Positions 44,366 through 57,212 are shown, numbered from the stretch's first letter. The stretch: 64,000 nt of DNA from Apoderus coryli (GCA_911728435.2 OU452204.1:1364001-1428000), one strand, 5' to 3'. Numbers and translations: made by a program. The notes: generated by a model from the letters alone, not told the origin.

Positions 44366-45026
44366 TTTTAGTGTATACGCGCGTTTTGGTAACAATGTTA
44401 GCATCTTCAAAGGAGAACTAAAATGCTTAGTCAACATCACTTGAAAATAAAATAAAAGTGATTTGAAATGAAGTGGTAAGACGTGTGCTTAATTGTCTAA
44501 TAATTACAATTAATAAAATAGTTTATCCTCACAGTATAGTAGTAGTAGTATAGTAATAACACAAACAACGTCAGTTTTATCAAATGACATAAAAACGGTA
44601 GCAAAACATGTTTCGTAAGTAGAAACTGTAATCATTAACATTAGGTACATACGAAAACAAAGATATCAAAATCATAACTCAATTATGTTTTATTTAAAAC
44701 ATATTGATAGTTCTTTGAACTAACATATATTTTTTGTCATACATATATTATGTAAAATAATGAATACTAAATTTTTACGCGAAATGAATAATCATAATAT
44801 ACCTAATTATTTAATTTATATCAGGCAAGTGTCTGGTCTTTTAAAATCACCACACTGACGTAGGCGTAAAGAAGTTTAAAGACGTCTTGTCTTGGGTTTC
44901 AATAATAATCTGATTATGGAAATGTTTTAGAAGATAGATATTGTGAACTAAATAAGTAGCCATTTAAGTTTTAGGGCTCCATAATATATTGAGCGACTAA
45001 GTTTAATGAAAATTATTTTTGGAATG
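44366..45026. mobile_element. Insertion of about 660 bp in giant copy 2
   Basis: Copy 1 (near 35337) runs without interruption where copy 2 has AGTGTATACGCGCGTTTTGG to TTTTTGGAATGTTAT. AATGTT occurs on both sides and may be the target duplication. It has no coding potential and no inverted termini that I can see. Confidence 0.65.
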
Positions 45027-45394
45027 TTATCATAAATAAGTGTTTTAGGTCATTTTATACGTAAATAAGTACTTGTTGAACCAAATTTGGTAAACCATAC
45101 TACTGAACATTTCTTCAAAGTTCTGAACTTTTGGCAAAATAAAAAAAAACATAACTACCTAAAAATCTCTGGGCTTGCCTGAAGACAGCAGATACACCAC
45201 ATAGCCACATAGTAAACTTGGTCTACATACGCGATATAAAATGAGTGCCTTAGAGAATCCCGTGAAAAGTGTATAAAACGGATAAAAAGTAAACCCAATA
45301 TTTTTGTCGACTATAAAATAAAGATGGTAGGACTTTTTTTATAGAAAAAAGTATAACATAAAATTGTTATTGAATAATACTAACTTTCCGTTCC

Positions 45395-47200
45395 TCATGT
45401 CTTATTGTCTAAAATATCTTCACTCTCTACGTTAATTTCTTCAGAGGTTTCCGTATTCTCTTTTAAATTATTATTTTTCATCCCATCTAAAAAAAATTTC
45501 AAGTCATGACTAACTTTTTGTGGAAAAGTTAGACATTGGAATATTAAAATATCAGTTATGAAAATACTGTTAAGCAGTTCATTACATAAACAATACTTTT
45601 ATTTAATTGGTACTTACCACAGCTCTGCCGGGGCGCCTTATTAATATCGGATCCCAATCCAGGTATTTACTTTTGATAACTGGGTACGCATGGCGAATTC
45701 ATCAGTCCCTTTTTAATTAAATAAAATGTTGTAATATCTGAAAATGCAAAACGAATCAGTTCCATTTATTGGCTTCAGATATGCCATCTAAATATGCCCA
45801 AACAGAAATAAAATTTGAATAAATAGGCCATTCTTACAGCGAGCGGTGTGCAATTTTAATAGCAAAGTAAAAAACAAGTGTCACCACAAATATGTTTTAT
45901 ATTAACGCCTTTATAGAGACACGTTTCGAGAGTATAATACACTCATCATTAGCCTGCAGCAACCTAGCGCTGGAAAACCGAACAATTAAACATTCACATT
46001 TCAATGCAGAACCTGTACTGGGGAGCATTTAAGAGTTTAAATGGTAAAACGTAAGTATTTACAATACAAACATTGTAATAACGGTATTTATATTGCTACA
46101 GACTGATGATGAGAGTGATATATCACGGAAACATGTTTATATAGTAATTCCGACTAATATCTGCATTGATAATTAAAGTATTATTAGAATCATGCTGCTA
46201 AAAATATTGGAGATGACCTCGGACAGTGTTCTTGTTAATTTTCCAGACTGAATAAGAGATATTATAATTAGGTGGATGAGACAGAAATGTACTTGAAGAT
46301 TAATATTGAAATATAGAAATATAGAAAGAATCTTCCAGATGACAAATTTGTCCACAAACAAAACCTTAAATTGCAGACGTATAAGAATCATAGAACAACG
46401 GCAGACTTCTTATCGCACTGAATACAGAATTTGTTTAAAAACATTGCAAAGAATAATAAATTAAATTATTGGTGTGGAAATAAAATAAACTTCCTGAATT
46501 GGTTTTTTTAACTTTGTGTCATAAGGAAAATCTGCCTCATGATCATAATGAAACCTATAAAACGGTAGCAAGTGAGAACCCAAAAGTTCTATTTTAGTCA
46601 TGATATCAATGATACTTGAACGTTCAAAATTATACGGTTTTCAAAATACCAAAGCTACCTTCTAAGGAGAAACTGTATTCTTGGTAAGGACCAAGAACAC
46701 AGTTTCTACAAAAATAGCAAGCAAACACTTTATAAACTACTAAGTACTAGATGGATAAAGCTAAATAATATGATTTCACTCTTACTTAGTTTTGAAACAA
46801 CGTCGAAGACATTTTTTGCAACCATTGAACATTTAATAACTCATTTGTTGCTTTCAGTTGTTCCCTCAAATTATTTAGTCTCATTGGCTTTCGTGAATTT
46901 TCTTTCAGAATTTCCTCTGGGTTTAACATTTTAATTCGCTTTTCCCTTATCTGCGTTTTTTTCGCTTATCTGCGTTTTCAGAGCATCAATATCGTCTAAA
47001 ACAACATGATTTATTTAGATTTACAGACGAATATAAATTTAAAAAGTAATCAATAATAAAACTAGCAAAAATACCTTCAATATATAAAATACAAAGGTTT
47101 GTAAGTTTTTTATATCTTCGGTGATCCAATCCAATCCAATCTCCTGTACTATATCATCATCAAGGAATCTGAGATAAGCATACCCCATACTAAAAAGAGT
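45395..47200 (-). pseudogene. Exon-like remains in giant copy 2
   Basis: Reverse-complement counterpart of 33166-34975, with the same acceptor/donor-like edges. Small differences include a one-base change in the GTTAGTCATGACTTG block near 45505 and ACGTTAATTT for ACGTTTATTT near 45435. It supplies a second allele for testing whether any frame is under constraint. Confidence 0.45.
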
Positions 47201-50200
47201 AAAAAGTTCTTAAATATTGTCATTAATTCTCAATTCTTAATATAATAATAAATTATCATTAATTCTTTAGATCTTCTTTCATCTCCCAAAAGTCTTAAAT
47301 GTGTGTATAAATTGAAGAAAATTTAATAAAATAAAAATTGTTAAAATAACTACGAATAATGTTCCATATTTCACCGTTTTGGAAAATTTAACACATTTGT
47401 TTTATTAATTGATTGTGGTGAAATATCTATTATTACAGTACCTATATGTACAGGGTGTATTCTGGTTGATGGTATACACTTTGTTTTGTTGTTTTGGGAA
47501 AAGTAACTAAGTACGAATATTTTGAAAATGTAAGTAATTACTTAAGTTGGATTTTTTCGATATAGTTAATTAGGTAGACAACTATTAAAACGTTTTTTTC
47601 TTTATTAACGTTGATAAAGTTCACAAGAATAAATGTATTCTACCACTTCACCCAAATTACATATTATAGTGACAATATTATTGTATGCTGATAGATAAGG
47701 TATTAGTACAGCTAATACACACAATTAGCTGTCGTATTAGGTTGATCTGAATAATCACTTACATTTTCAAAACAATCGTATGGTTACTTGTCGCAAAACT
47801 TGCAATATACCATCGACCAGCAATCAACCTGTATCTTATACAAGTAACCATAGGTACCAAAGATTAATACATAATATATTATTTATATTAATATTTCCCT
47901 ATACTGTGTATCTAATACATTGCGTGCTATGTTTTTTATTCCTTATAAAGACAATGATATACCTTGGTAAAAAGAATAATTTATTTGCTTACCTGCTTCT
48001 TATAATAATAATCACAACACACAACACAAAGTTATTTAGTTATTTTATGCTGTTAGATAGTCATAGATGAAAGATATTATAATATATATTTAGGTTAGCA
48101 TTTACACTTATTTTATTACACAATTGAGATAGAGTAATTAACATATTATTGATAATGAAAAACAAAACATAAACCGACGCCATAACAAAACACGTGTTGT
48201 TTGTGTGTGGCTGTGGTATTGTATTAGGTTAGATTAAATAAAAAATTGTACCGCAGCAGTGTTGTCATAGGGAATTATCAAATTGTAACATATTTTATTC
48301 GACAATTCCAAAATCAAGATTATTACAGACCTTGTTGTCTGATTATTATGCATGAGTTTATTCAGTTGACGATAGTTTTTTATTGTTTTCTGGAATATAT
48401 ATATAATGACGACATAGAGATTGCAACAGATGTTTTAATTACATTTAGATATTTTGACTTTTTATATAAAGGCAATAACAAAATATGCGCCATAGCAATT
48501 AATATAATAATAGATAATAGGTATATAAATATACGCTATTATTGTTATAGATAGAGAATAGTAGGTATTAAATAAGCTACCAAAATTGAGTTATGACGAC
48601 ATACATGTTGTATTCACACACACTTCTGGATGTGATTGTATTAATATTCATGTCTTCACCCATTCTAGAATAATTTTGAAATATACTATGATATAATTCT
48701 ATACCGTGTCAGAAGTCAGCTGCAATCGGCAACACTGAACTCTGAACTATTCACAAGCGTCAAGCATAAACCACTATACCTACTTACTAGTTGCCAGATT
48801 TACGTCAAATCCGCAGTTTTGTCGCGATTTTCTTAATAAAATATTCATATATATTTGATATATTTATTATAAACTAAAATATAAATGGTGATATATTTTA
48901 CAGGTTGTCCATTATTTCAATTTTAGTTTTTTTCTTATTAGTTATTTTTTTATTTATTTAGTTATCATGTCATATGCAAAACCAGGAGCAAATGTATGTT
49001 CATGCCAACGCAATTGTGACTCTTTGGATATACTTTGCTATCTTTTCTTATGTAAAAAATGTAATTAAATTTTGAATACCTATCTGTGCGTTAGTAAAAA
49101 TTACTATGTATATAATTATGTATATAGGTAGGTAATATCAAAGATTAATGTCTTTGGTAATAGTGAAGACTATACCTCGGCAACACTGAGTATTAGTAAA
49201 TGGTCAGCGTTGCCGGTTGTAACATAATAATTATTATTACAATTTTGCACTAAATCTGGTACTAAATTTGTACTGTAAGATGAATTTAATGAATCTGTAC
49301 TAGGATTTTTTATATACTAAATTGGCCAACAATTGACCTTTTTTTCTTGGTGACGTAACATAATATGTTGTAAAATCTGAGCAGCTATAACATTATAATA
49401 TTATGTTTAAGCATGTTATCGGCAACAGTGGATACGGTAAGAAAATCATAACTATTTTGTCAAAACACAAAAAACAAAGTAGTAGTTGTCTTTATAAAGA
49501 CAATGACCTCACCTATCTATATAGCGTTTTTCTTTCGTAGTGATTGGTCTGAACAAGTGAATGTGATTAAACTGAATGTGATTATACTGAACTGAATATT
49601 TGGCGAAACCGAAAGATCATCTTTTTTGTGATTGTCTTTCACTTAACCTCGAAAACAACCAAATCTGCTCTGAAAACTGGAAAATTATTTCTTCCATGAT
49701 ATTATTATCCATGTTTTAAACTTTTACAATTTATTGGTTTGATTCGAAATCATATGCCAATTATTATCTCTCAATACTTTTAGAGGTTAACTGTTAACTG
49801 AACGAACTAACCGGTACCTAGAGGTTGATCAGTAAGCGGCAACGGGGGTAGGAATTTTAATCAGTTTGTTAGAAGTGACCACAGAAATCTTATATTATAT
49901 ATATATATACTCTAGAATGATAATCCCGTAGTACAAAAATGTAACCAAAAGTGTAGAGCTGTCCATAATGCGCATGATCACCAGTCACTTATTTTTCAAC
50001 AGGACCGGCTTTGATTAAATGTAATATTACTGTTATAGGTATATTTAAAATTAAATTTTACCATTTGGTAATTCAAATAAAAAAATGGAATAAAGGAATT
50101 TAAGAAATAAAAAATTACATTAAATATATAAATACTTTATTGTCTAACAGGTACAACCCAATAATAATAAATCTAAGCAGAAACGAGAAATAAGTAAAAA

Positions 50201-50256
50201 TTCTAATATTGGAAAATATCGTAAGGACTTGAGCATTCTAATTATTTATTTTATTA

Positions 50257-50490
50257 TTATATAATATTTGTTTGTTTATACAACCACCTTAGGCCTCTTA
50301 CCTCTCTACAGCCTTCAAAGAAGGGGATAGAAACAGTGATTTCACGAATATTTTCCGTGTCCATGTAAACCACTTCCATATCATCCGTACTACTCGCAAT
50401 AGTATTTTGTGACAAAACATGGTTGGTAGAACTTTTATTCTCAGCAATTTCATGGAGGATTCTATAATTAAGTATATTCCAGTTTAACAA
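50257..50490 (-). pseudogene. C-terminal open stretch of the P-like element
   Basis: A 77-codon minus-strand frame ending in GCREVRGLRWLYKQTNII near the left end of the P-like element. It contains RILHEIAENKSSTNHVLSQN. It is positioned as the last exon after the THAP exons, but I do not recognise it as a known P transposase segment. Confidence 0.35.
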
Positions 50491-50539
50491 CAGAATTCAA
50501 ACGAACTTTGTATACCTACACAACGTAGGAAATATATTC

Positions 50540-50789
50540 TTGACATACATATCATGCAAATGCTTACTGCATATGACTTTCCCATCACATACATTTTCTG
50601 TACTAGGATCCCAATGCCCGCATCCAAACATCATGTCTTTTTTTTGTCAAGCTAAAAATGAGTATCATGTCAATGGTATCATATTGACTCAAACTGAGAC
50701 TGTTAGAAACCCGAAACAATAACTTACTGAAAATATTTAATACCAGGAATGATACTTTCATTTTTACACCACAACACTATACACCTCAT
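50540..50789 (-). pseudogene. THAP exons of the P-like element
   Basis: Exon 1 (50728-50789, minus) reads MRCIVLWCKNESIIPGIKY and ends at a GTAAGTT donor. Exon 2 starts at 50651 after TTTTTAG and joins in phase to give YFHLTKKRHDVWMRALGS, then a stop. In a neighbouring frame it continues VICSKHLHDMYVKN. C-x4-C, FH, W and CSKH are the fixed points of a THAP zinc finger, the DNA-binding domain of P-type transposases. The stop and frame change inactivate it. Confidence 0.7.
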
Positions 50790-51559
50790 TGTTTGTTAAA
50801 TAAACAAACTACCAAACCAAAATAACAAATATTAAAAACAATTTTAATCACAAATAGGTATATCTATCAACAATTAAAATATACCACGCATAAACCCATA
50901 ATTCAATTATAAAACCTATCTGAATTGTTGTGAAGCCGACTCTGACAGATATTCCCACTACGAGAAATGTCATTTGCGAAAATAGACGCTGTTGCGAAAT
51001 CTCCTAAATTTAATAAGATTTGGAAAAAAATGTTTCGTTCATATTGCTGAAAACTAAACAGTATTACAATTTTACCGATAACATTGAATTATTTGATTTT
51101 GTCAAGCAGTTTCGTATGACGCAACATATGGATTTATTTATAAAACAGATATGTCGCATAAATTCTGTAAGGCGAACGACAAAATAGTTTTAAATATGGC
51201 AGCTCTGTACTGAAAATAAGTGACTGAGGAGCATGCGTAGTTCGAGAAAACTCTGCATACCCGTTACACTTTTTGGTATTCGGCTGGATTTAATTAGCAT
51301 TCTAGAGTACATATATAATATAAGATTTCTATGGAAGTGACCGATGTCGAAACAATACGCACAATCGTGAATGAACTGACAATTTTCAGATTGTTCACTT
51401 AGTTCAGTACGAAAGAATAACCCTTACATTATTAATGTTTAGGTATATATTTTATTTTAATAACTTAAGACGCCGTGTTGTTTTATGCAATAATTTCTTA
51501 AAATAAGGAGCTCAAGAAATCTGCATTATTTAGGATAACGGACATGAATGAAATTTTTT

Positions 51560-53625
51560 ATTGAAGCCGTATTGAAACCAATCGCATCGTGGCAATTCTT
51601 ATTCAGCAATTCTATATTAAACGCAATTGAAATAAGCAGTTTTATGCCGCATAAAAACTAATTCAAACTGATAAAACCAAATTAAACATTTGATTTGGAA
51701 TACCTTATTGAAACCAATAAATTCCAATTAAAGAATTTCTTATTAATCCATATTGAAACCAATTCATTTCATGATAATTTTTATTCAGTACTTCCATATT
51801 AAACGCAATTGAAATAAGCAGTTTTATGCCGCATAAAAACTAATTCAAACTGATAAAACCAAATTAAACATTTGATTTGGAATACCTTATTGAAACCAAT
51901 AAATTCCAAATAAAGAATTTCTTATTAATCCATATTGAAACCAATTCGTTCCATGGTAATTTTTATTCAGTACTTCCATATTAAACGCAATTGAAATAAG
52001 CAGTTTTATGCCGCATAAAAACTAATTCAAACTGATAAAACCAAATTAAACATTTGATTTGGAATACCTTATTGAAACTAATAAATTCCAAATAAAGAAT
52101 TTCTTATTAATCCATATTGAAACCAATTCGTTCCATGGTAATTTTTATTCAGTACTTCCATATTAAACGCAATTGAAATAAGCAGTTTTATGCCGCATAA
52201 AAACTAATTCAAACTGATAAAACCAAATTAAACATTTGATTTGGAATACCTTATTGAAACCAATAAATTCCCAATAAAGAATTTCTTATTAATCCATATT
52301 GAAACCAATTCGTTCCATGGTAATTTTTATTCAGTACTTCCATATTAAACGCAATTGAAATAAGCAGTTTTATGCCGCATAAAAACTAATTCAAACTGAT
52401 AAAACGAAATTAAACATTTGATTTGGAATACCTTATTGAAACTAATAAATTCCAAATAAAGAATTTCTTATTAATCCATATTGAAACCAATTCGTTCCAT
52501 GGTAATTTTTATTCAGTACTTCCATATTAAACGCAATTAAAATAAGCAGTTTTATGCCGCATAAAAACTAATTCAAACTGATAAAACCAAATTAAACATT
52601 TGATTTGGAATACCTTATTGAAACCAATAAATTCCAAATAAAGAATTTCTTATTAATCCATATTGAAACCAATTCGTTCCATGGTAATTTTTATTCAGTA
52701 CTTCCATATTAAACGCAATTGAAATAAGCAGTTTTATGCCGCATAAAAACTAATTCAAACTGATAAAACCAAATTAAACATTTGATTTGGAATACCTTAT
52801 TGAAACCAATAAATTCCCAATAAAGAATTTCTTATTAATCCATATTGAAACCAATTCGTTCCATGGTAATTTTTATTCAGTACTTTTATATTAAACGCAA
52901 TTGAAATAAGCAGTTTTATGCCGCATAAAAACTAATTCAAACTGATAAAACCAAATTAAACATTTGATTTGGAATACCTTATTGAAACCAATAAATTCCA
53001 AATAAAGAATTTCTTATTAATCCATATTGAAACCAATTCGTTCCATGGTAATTTTTATTCAGTACTTCCATATTAAACGCAATTAAAATAAGCAGTTTTA
53101 TGCCGCATAAAAACTAATTCAAACTGATAAAACCAAATTAAACATTTGATTTGGAATACCTTATTGAAACCAATAAATTCCAAATAAAGAATTTCTTATT
53201 AATCCATATTGAAACCAATTCGTTCCATGGTAATTTTTATTCAGTACTTCCATATTAAACGCAATTGAAATAAGCAGTTTTATGCCGCATAAAAACGAAT
53301 TCAAACTGATAAAACCAAATTAAACATTTGATTTGGAATACCTTATTGAAACCAATAAATTCCAAATAAAGAATTTCTTATTAATCCATATTGAAACCAA
53401 TTCGTTCCATGGTAATTTTTATTCAGTACTTCCATATTAAACGCAATTGAAATAAGCAGTTTTATGCCGCATAAAAACTAATTCAAACTGATAAAACCAA
53501 ATTAAACATTTGATTTGGAATGCCTTATTGAAACCAACAATTCCCAAATAAAGAATTTCTTATTAATCCATATTGAAACCAATTCGTTTTATGGTAATTT
53601 TTATTCAGTAATTCCATATTAAACA
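51560..53625 (-). repeat. 182-bp satellite array in giant copy 2, about 11 units
   Basis: Reverse complement of the 28679-30150 array. AAACGCAATTGAAATAAGC recurs every 182 bp from 51619. More units than copy 1; several units share copy-2-specific variants such as CCATGGTAATT. Confidence 0.95.
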
Positions 53626-53908
53626 CTATTCATTTTAACCTATTAAATCCGTATAAAACCCACTTTGTTTTGAATCTGTAATGGCATATTAGATCTAATC
53701 ATATTTAAAACTTATAGAGACCAATACAATTCCATTGATGTGTTTTATATGTATATCCAAATAAACCCAAACCATATTGAATCATATAAGATTACTATTA
53801 AAATAACATAGAGCTTGTCAAAGCCAGATTAAAACCTACATTCACTTATAGATACTTATAGATCCAGATCAAGTTTTAATATGATTCTATACGGTATTTT
53901 CAACAGGG

Positions 53909-55764
53909 TAAGCCCCATCTAGCAAAACTATCTTTGAATTTTTCCTCCGTTTCTTGGGCTGACATAGTGTTCATTACATATATTTCTGTCCACTTCGAGT
54001 ATGCGTCTATCAACGCTAAAAATTGTTTCCCCTTAATAGGACCCAAGAAATCGACATGTATCCTCTGCCACGGTGCAGATTCTAGTTGCCACGGTGTCAA
54101 TTCGTGCTTTGGCGGATACTGTTTGTTTTCCAGGCACGATATACAGCTTTTACACACCCTTTCTATGTCGCTGTCGATGTTAGGCCAAAATATGTATGAT
54201 CTTGCTAAAGTTTTGGTCTTAACTATGCCTACATGACGTTCGTGAAGCTCTCCTAATAGGATTTTTCTTAATTTTTGTGGTATTACCAATCTATGACCCC
54301 ACATGAGCACGTCATTCTCTACGCATAGCTCTTTTCTTCTATGAAAATAAGGTTTTATGTGCTCAGGTATGTTTTCTGGCCAACGTTCTTGCCTTACGTA
54401 TCTTATTACTTGTTGTAATACAGGATCTGTCTCCGTTTCAGCTCTTATCTTGCTGTTATCTATAGGCCATGTTTCTAAAGTTGTTGTGTAGTTCAAATAT
54501 TGTCCTTTTCCTGTAAATTCATCAGATATAAAATTTACCTTTAACGGATTACGTGAAAAATAATCTGATACAACATTGTCGGTGCCTTTAATATACTGAA
54601 TTTCATACTTAAAAGTTGACAAATAAGCTGCCCATCTCTGCAATCTCGATGCGTACATTAATGGGATGCCTCTATTTTCGCCAAAAAGTGCCACTAACGG
54701 TTTATGATCCGTCTTCAATATAAATTTATGCCCATACAAATATTGATAAAGCTTACTCACCGAATAGTACAATGCCAACGCCTCTTTATGGACTGTCGGA
54801 TAAGCTTCTTCTGACTTTTGCAGTGTTCTCGAAACAAAAGCTATCGGTTTTTCTTGTCCATCGCTCATTTTATGCGCAAGTACGCCTGATATACCCTTAT
54901 TTGATGCATCACAGCTCAAAACTAAAGGCAATGAGGGATCGAAATGCACAAGCACTTGATCTGAAGATATTATTTCTTTGATTTCCTTGAATGCCGCTTC
55001 GCATTCGTCTGTCCAGTGTATGTTTACCTCATTTGTTGCGTTCTTAAGAAGATTGTATATCGGTTTCATCACATGAGCTTGATTTCTAATGAATCTGCCA
55101 TAAAAATTAACCAAACCAATGAACGATCTTACCTCCGTTACAGTCGTCGGTCTCGCTGCCTTTAATACTGCTTGTATCTTATTTTCGGATTTCCGTAAAC
55201 CTTCTGCACTGATTTTATGACCCAGATACTCTACTTCCGGCATAAAAAATTGAAATTTGTCTTTATTCAACGTAAGACCAGCTTCCTTCAGCTTCTCTAA
55301 TACCTTTTCTAACGTTGCAAAATGCTCCTCGTCATTTGCACCCTTTACTAATATGTCATCTAAAAATTAATAACGTTATTCATTCCTGTAAATAATTGTT
55401 CAATATGTTTTTGAAACACGAAAGTTGCAATGTTTACACCAAATGGTAATTTATTTACTAGAAACAATCCTTTTTGTGTACTCCACGTTAATATTTCCCG
55501 ACTTTCGGGACAAACCTTAATTTGGTTATAAGCCTTTACCATATCCAGTTTAGTGAACCTTTTTCCACCACATAATTTTGAGAAAACCTCTTCAATGCGA
55601 GGTAAAGGATACTGCATTTCCTTTAAAAATCTATTCACAGTTACCTTGTAATCTCCGCACAATCGTATGGTATCATTGCTCTTCAATATCGGTACCACTG
55701 GTGTGGTCCATTTACTTGTCTCAGTCGGTGTAAGAAAACCTTCATCGATCAGTCGATCCAGCTC
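53909..55764 (-). pseudogene. Gypsy reverse transcriptase, RNase H and integrase N-terminal part
   Basis: On the minus strand: reverse transcriptase from PVVPILKSNDTIRLCGDYK through FTKLDMVKAYNQIKV to the catalytic box, where a frame change falls right at the LDD (near 55363). Then FFMPEVEYLGHKISAEGL and the thumb, and RNase H (LVLSCDASNKGISGVLAHK, PTVHKEALALYYSV, KTDHKPL). Then the HHCC integrase zinc finger (HERHVGIVKT ... CKSCISCLENK) and the integrase core with HVDFLGP and DAYSKW. It ends at FARWGL where giant copy 2 is inserted. A stop separates it from gag/protease (55768). Confidence 0.93.
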
Positions 55765-57212
55765 CTAGTCCATTTTTCTGCGAAACGCCAAGGGTACTGG
55801 CCTTGGTTTGCAAAAGACAGGCTTGCTGTTTTCCTTTAAATCTAGAGAAATTTCTGCATACCGGAATGTCTCCACTTTGCCACTGAAAACTTCCGGAAAC
55901 TTTGTCACAATTTCATCCACTTTGTTATCGATTGCCACTTTGTGCACCACCTCAAACCGCACGTCGAACTCGTCAAGCCAATTACGTCCCAAAATAATAG
56001 TTGTTGCTTTATCTACAACATAAAATTTTATCAGTTGTTGCTTCCTTTCATATGAAACCTTAGCATTAAAATAACCTACAGGTAAAAATGTTTCACTGTT
56101 ATATGACCTTAATAATGTATGATCTCTTTTTAATTTACAGTTTGAAAAATATTTATCATAAAATTTCTTGCTTAAAGCACTGATACTCGCTCCGCTATCT
56201 ATATCTGCTTTAAATTGCAAATTATTTATTAAAATTTCTACAACAAATCTGTTGCTTGCTGTGGAGGTTCTGCCATTTATACAATTACATACATTTATAC
56301 GATTATCAATATAACAATTACACTTTCTATTCAAAGACAAACAATTAAAATCTGAGTCTACAGGGTTACACGTTAAAACATTGAAATTTTTTACTTGAAA
56401 AATATTTTCCGCGTCCTCCAGAACATATTCGTTGCTGGACGAATCAGAGATTTCATCAACAAAGTTGCACTGTCTGTTTTTAAGACACATCTTTGCTAAA
56501 TGCCCTTTATTTTTACACTTTGCACAAATGAAATTAGCATAGACACACTCACCTTGATGTATTTTGCCGCAACATCGACAAATTTTGTTATTATTTGCGT
56601 TATATTTACCAACATGTTTGTTGTTTACATTTCTGTAGTTATTATACGCCATGTTGTTGTTTCTTCTAGCCACGTCATGATGACGATGCGTTGAGTTGCC
56701 GTTCGCTGATTGGATACCTGTTGTCGCGTTCCTATTGGCTGAATGATATACGCGCTGTTGCAGTTCCGGTTGAAAACCTGTTCCACCAACGGTCACATTC
56801 CTCCTCCTGTTCTGGAAATTTCCCTGTGTTTTTTTGCTCCGATTTATGAAATTTACGTGCTCTCCTCCGGTTTCAATATTTTCTTTCCTCTTAGCGAACT
56901 CGATTAATCTGTCCAATTCGCAATTTTCGTCTTCTTCGCATAAACGATCGAACATTTTTCCAAACCCGTTACGAATTTTTCACTCAGAAATTTCTTTAAA
57001 TCGCCTCCAAATTTACAATCACACGCTAATTTGCAGATTCTTGCATAATATTCAGCTATTGACTCATGTATTTCTTGCCTTGCTTCGCTGAATTTTCGCC
57101 GTTCTCTCCAGACATTTGCTTGTTTTGCGAAATGCTTTAGTAAAATTTGGTTTAATTGCTCTAACGACTTCGAACTAGGTGAAACTGGGAAACATAAATC
57201 TCTTAGTAATAC
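55765..57212 (-). pseudogene. Gypsy gag and protease, 5' truncated
   Basis: The minus-strand frame 56904-57212 is capsid-like (RRKFSEARQEIHESIAEYY, LSEKFVTGL, the retrotrans_gag pattern). The overlapping frame 55765-56955 holds two zinc-knuckle motifs (CRCCGKIHQGEC and CAKCKNKGHLAKMC), then an aspartic protease with DIDSGASISALS and ILGRNWL. The switch of frame in the 52-bp overlap is either a programmed gag-pol type shift or damage. The 5' end is cut by the element at 57213, so the start codon and 5' LTR are missing. Confidence 0.88.

Larger units (their letters stand above)
49872..51341 (-). mobile_element. P-like element with 8-bp target duplication, inside giant copy 2
   Basis: Element 49880-51333 (1454 bp). 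GAAGTGAC flanks it directly at 49872-49879 and 51334-51341; copy 1 has the single, uninterrupted site near 30415. Ends are CACAGAAATCTTATATTATA and, on the other strand, CATAGAAATCTTATATTATA, continuing to CTCTAGAATG. An 8-bp duplication, CA-starting ends and an encoded THAP domain together point to the P superfamily. The transposase is largely gone, so it is a non-autonomous derivative. The close match of the ends suggests it moved relatively recently. Confidence 0.8.
42432..53908 (-). mobile_element. Giant TIR element, copy 2 (11.5 kb, inverted)
   Basis: Starts CCCTGTTGAAAATGCC and ends at 53908 with the complement of the other terminus (GGTATTTTCAACAGGG), so it is reversed relative to copy 1. 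It lies in the gypsy integrase gene, with TA at 42430-42431 and 53909-53910. Removing the element and one TA restores an open gypsy frame, which proves both boundaries and the 2-bp duplication. Differences from copy 1: about 13-14 instead of 16 units of the 110-bp array (42575-44072), about 11 instead of 8 units of the 182-bp array (51560-53625), a 660-bp insert (44366-45026) and a 1454-bp P-like insert (49880-51333). Confidence 0.9.

Noticed and set aside
28395..53908. One huge palindrome or segmental inverted duplication
   Set aside because: The match stops exactly at CCCTGTTGAAAA ends, the flanks are unrelated (a MITE on one side, gypsy integrase on the other), and each copy has its own TA. 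Two independent insertions explain it better.
53934..54236. Plus-strand open frames across the gypsy region (also 54772-54981, 55808-56023, 56500-57091)
   Set aside because: Antisense shadows of the gypsy coding sequence.
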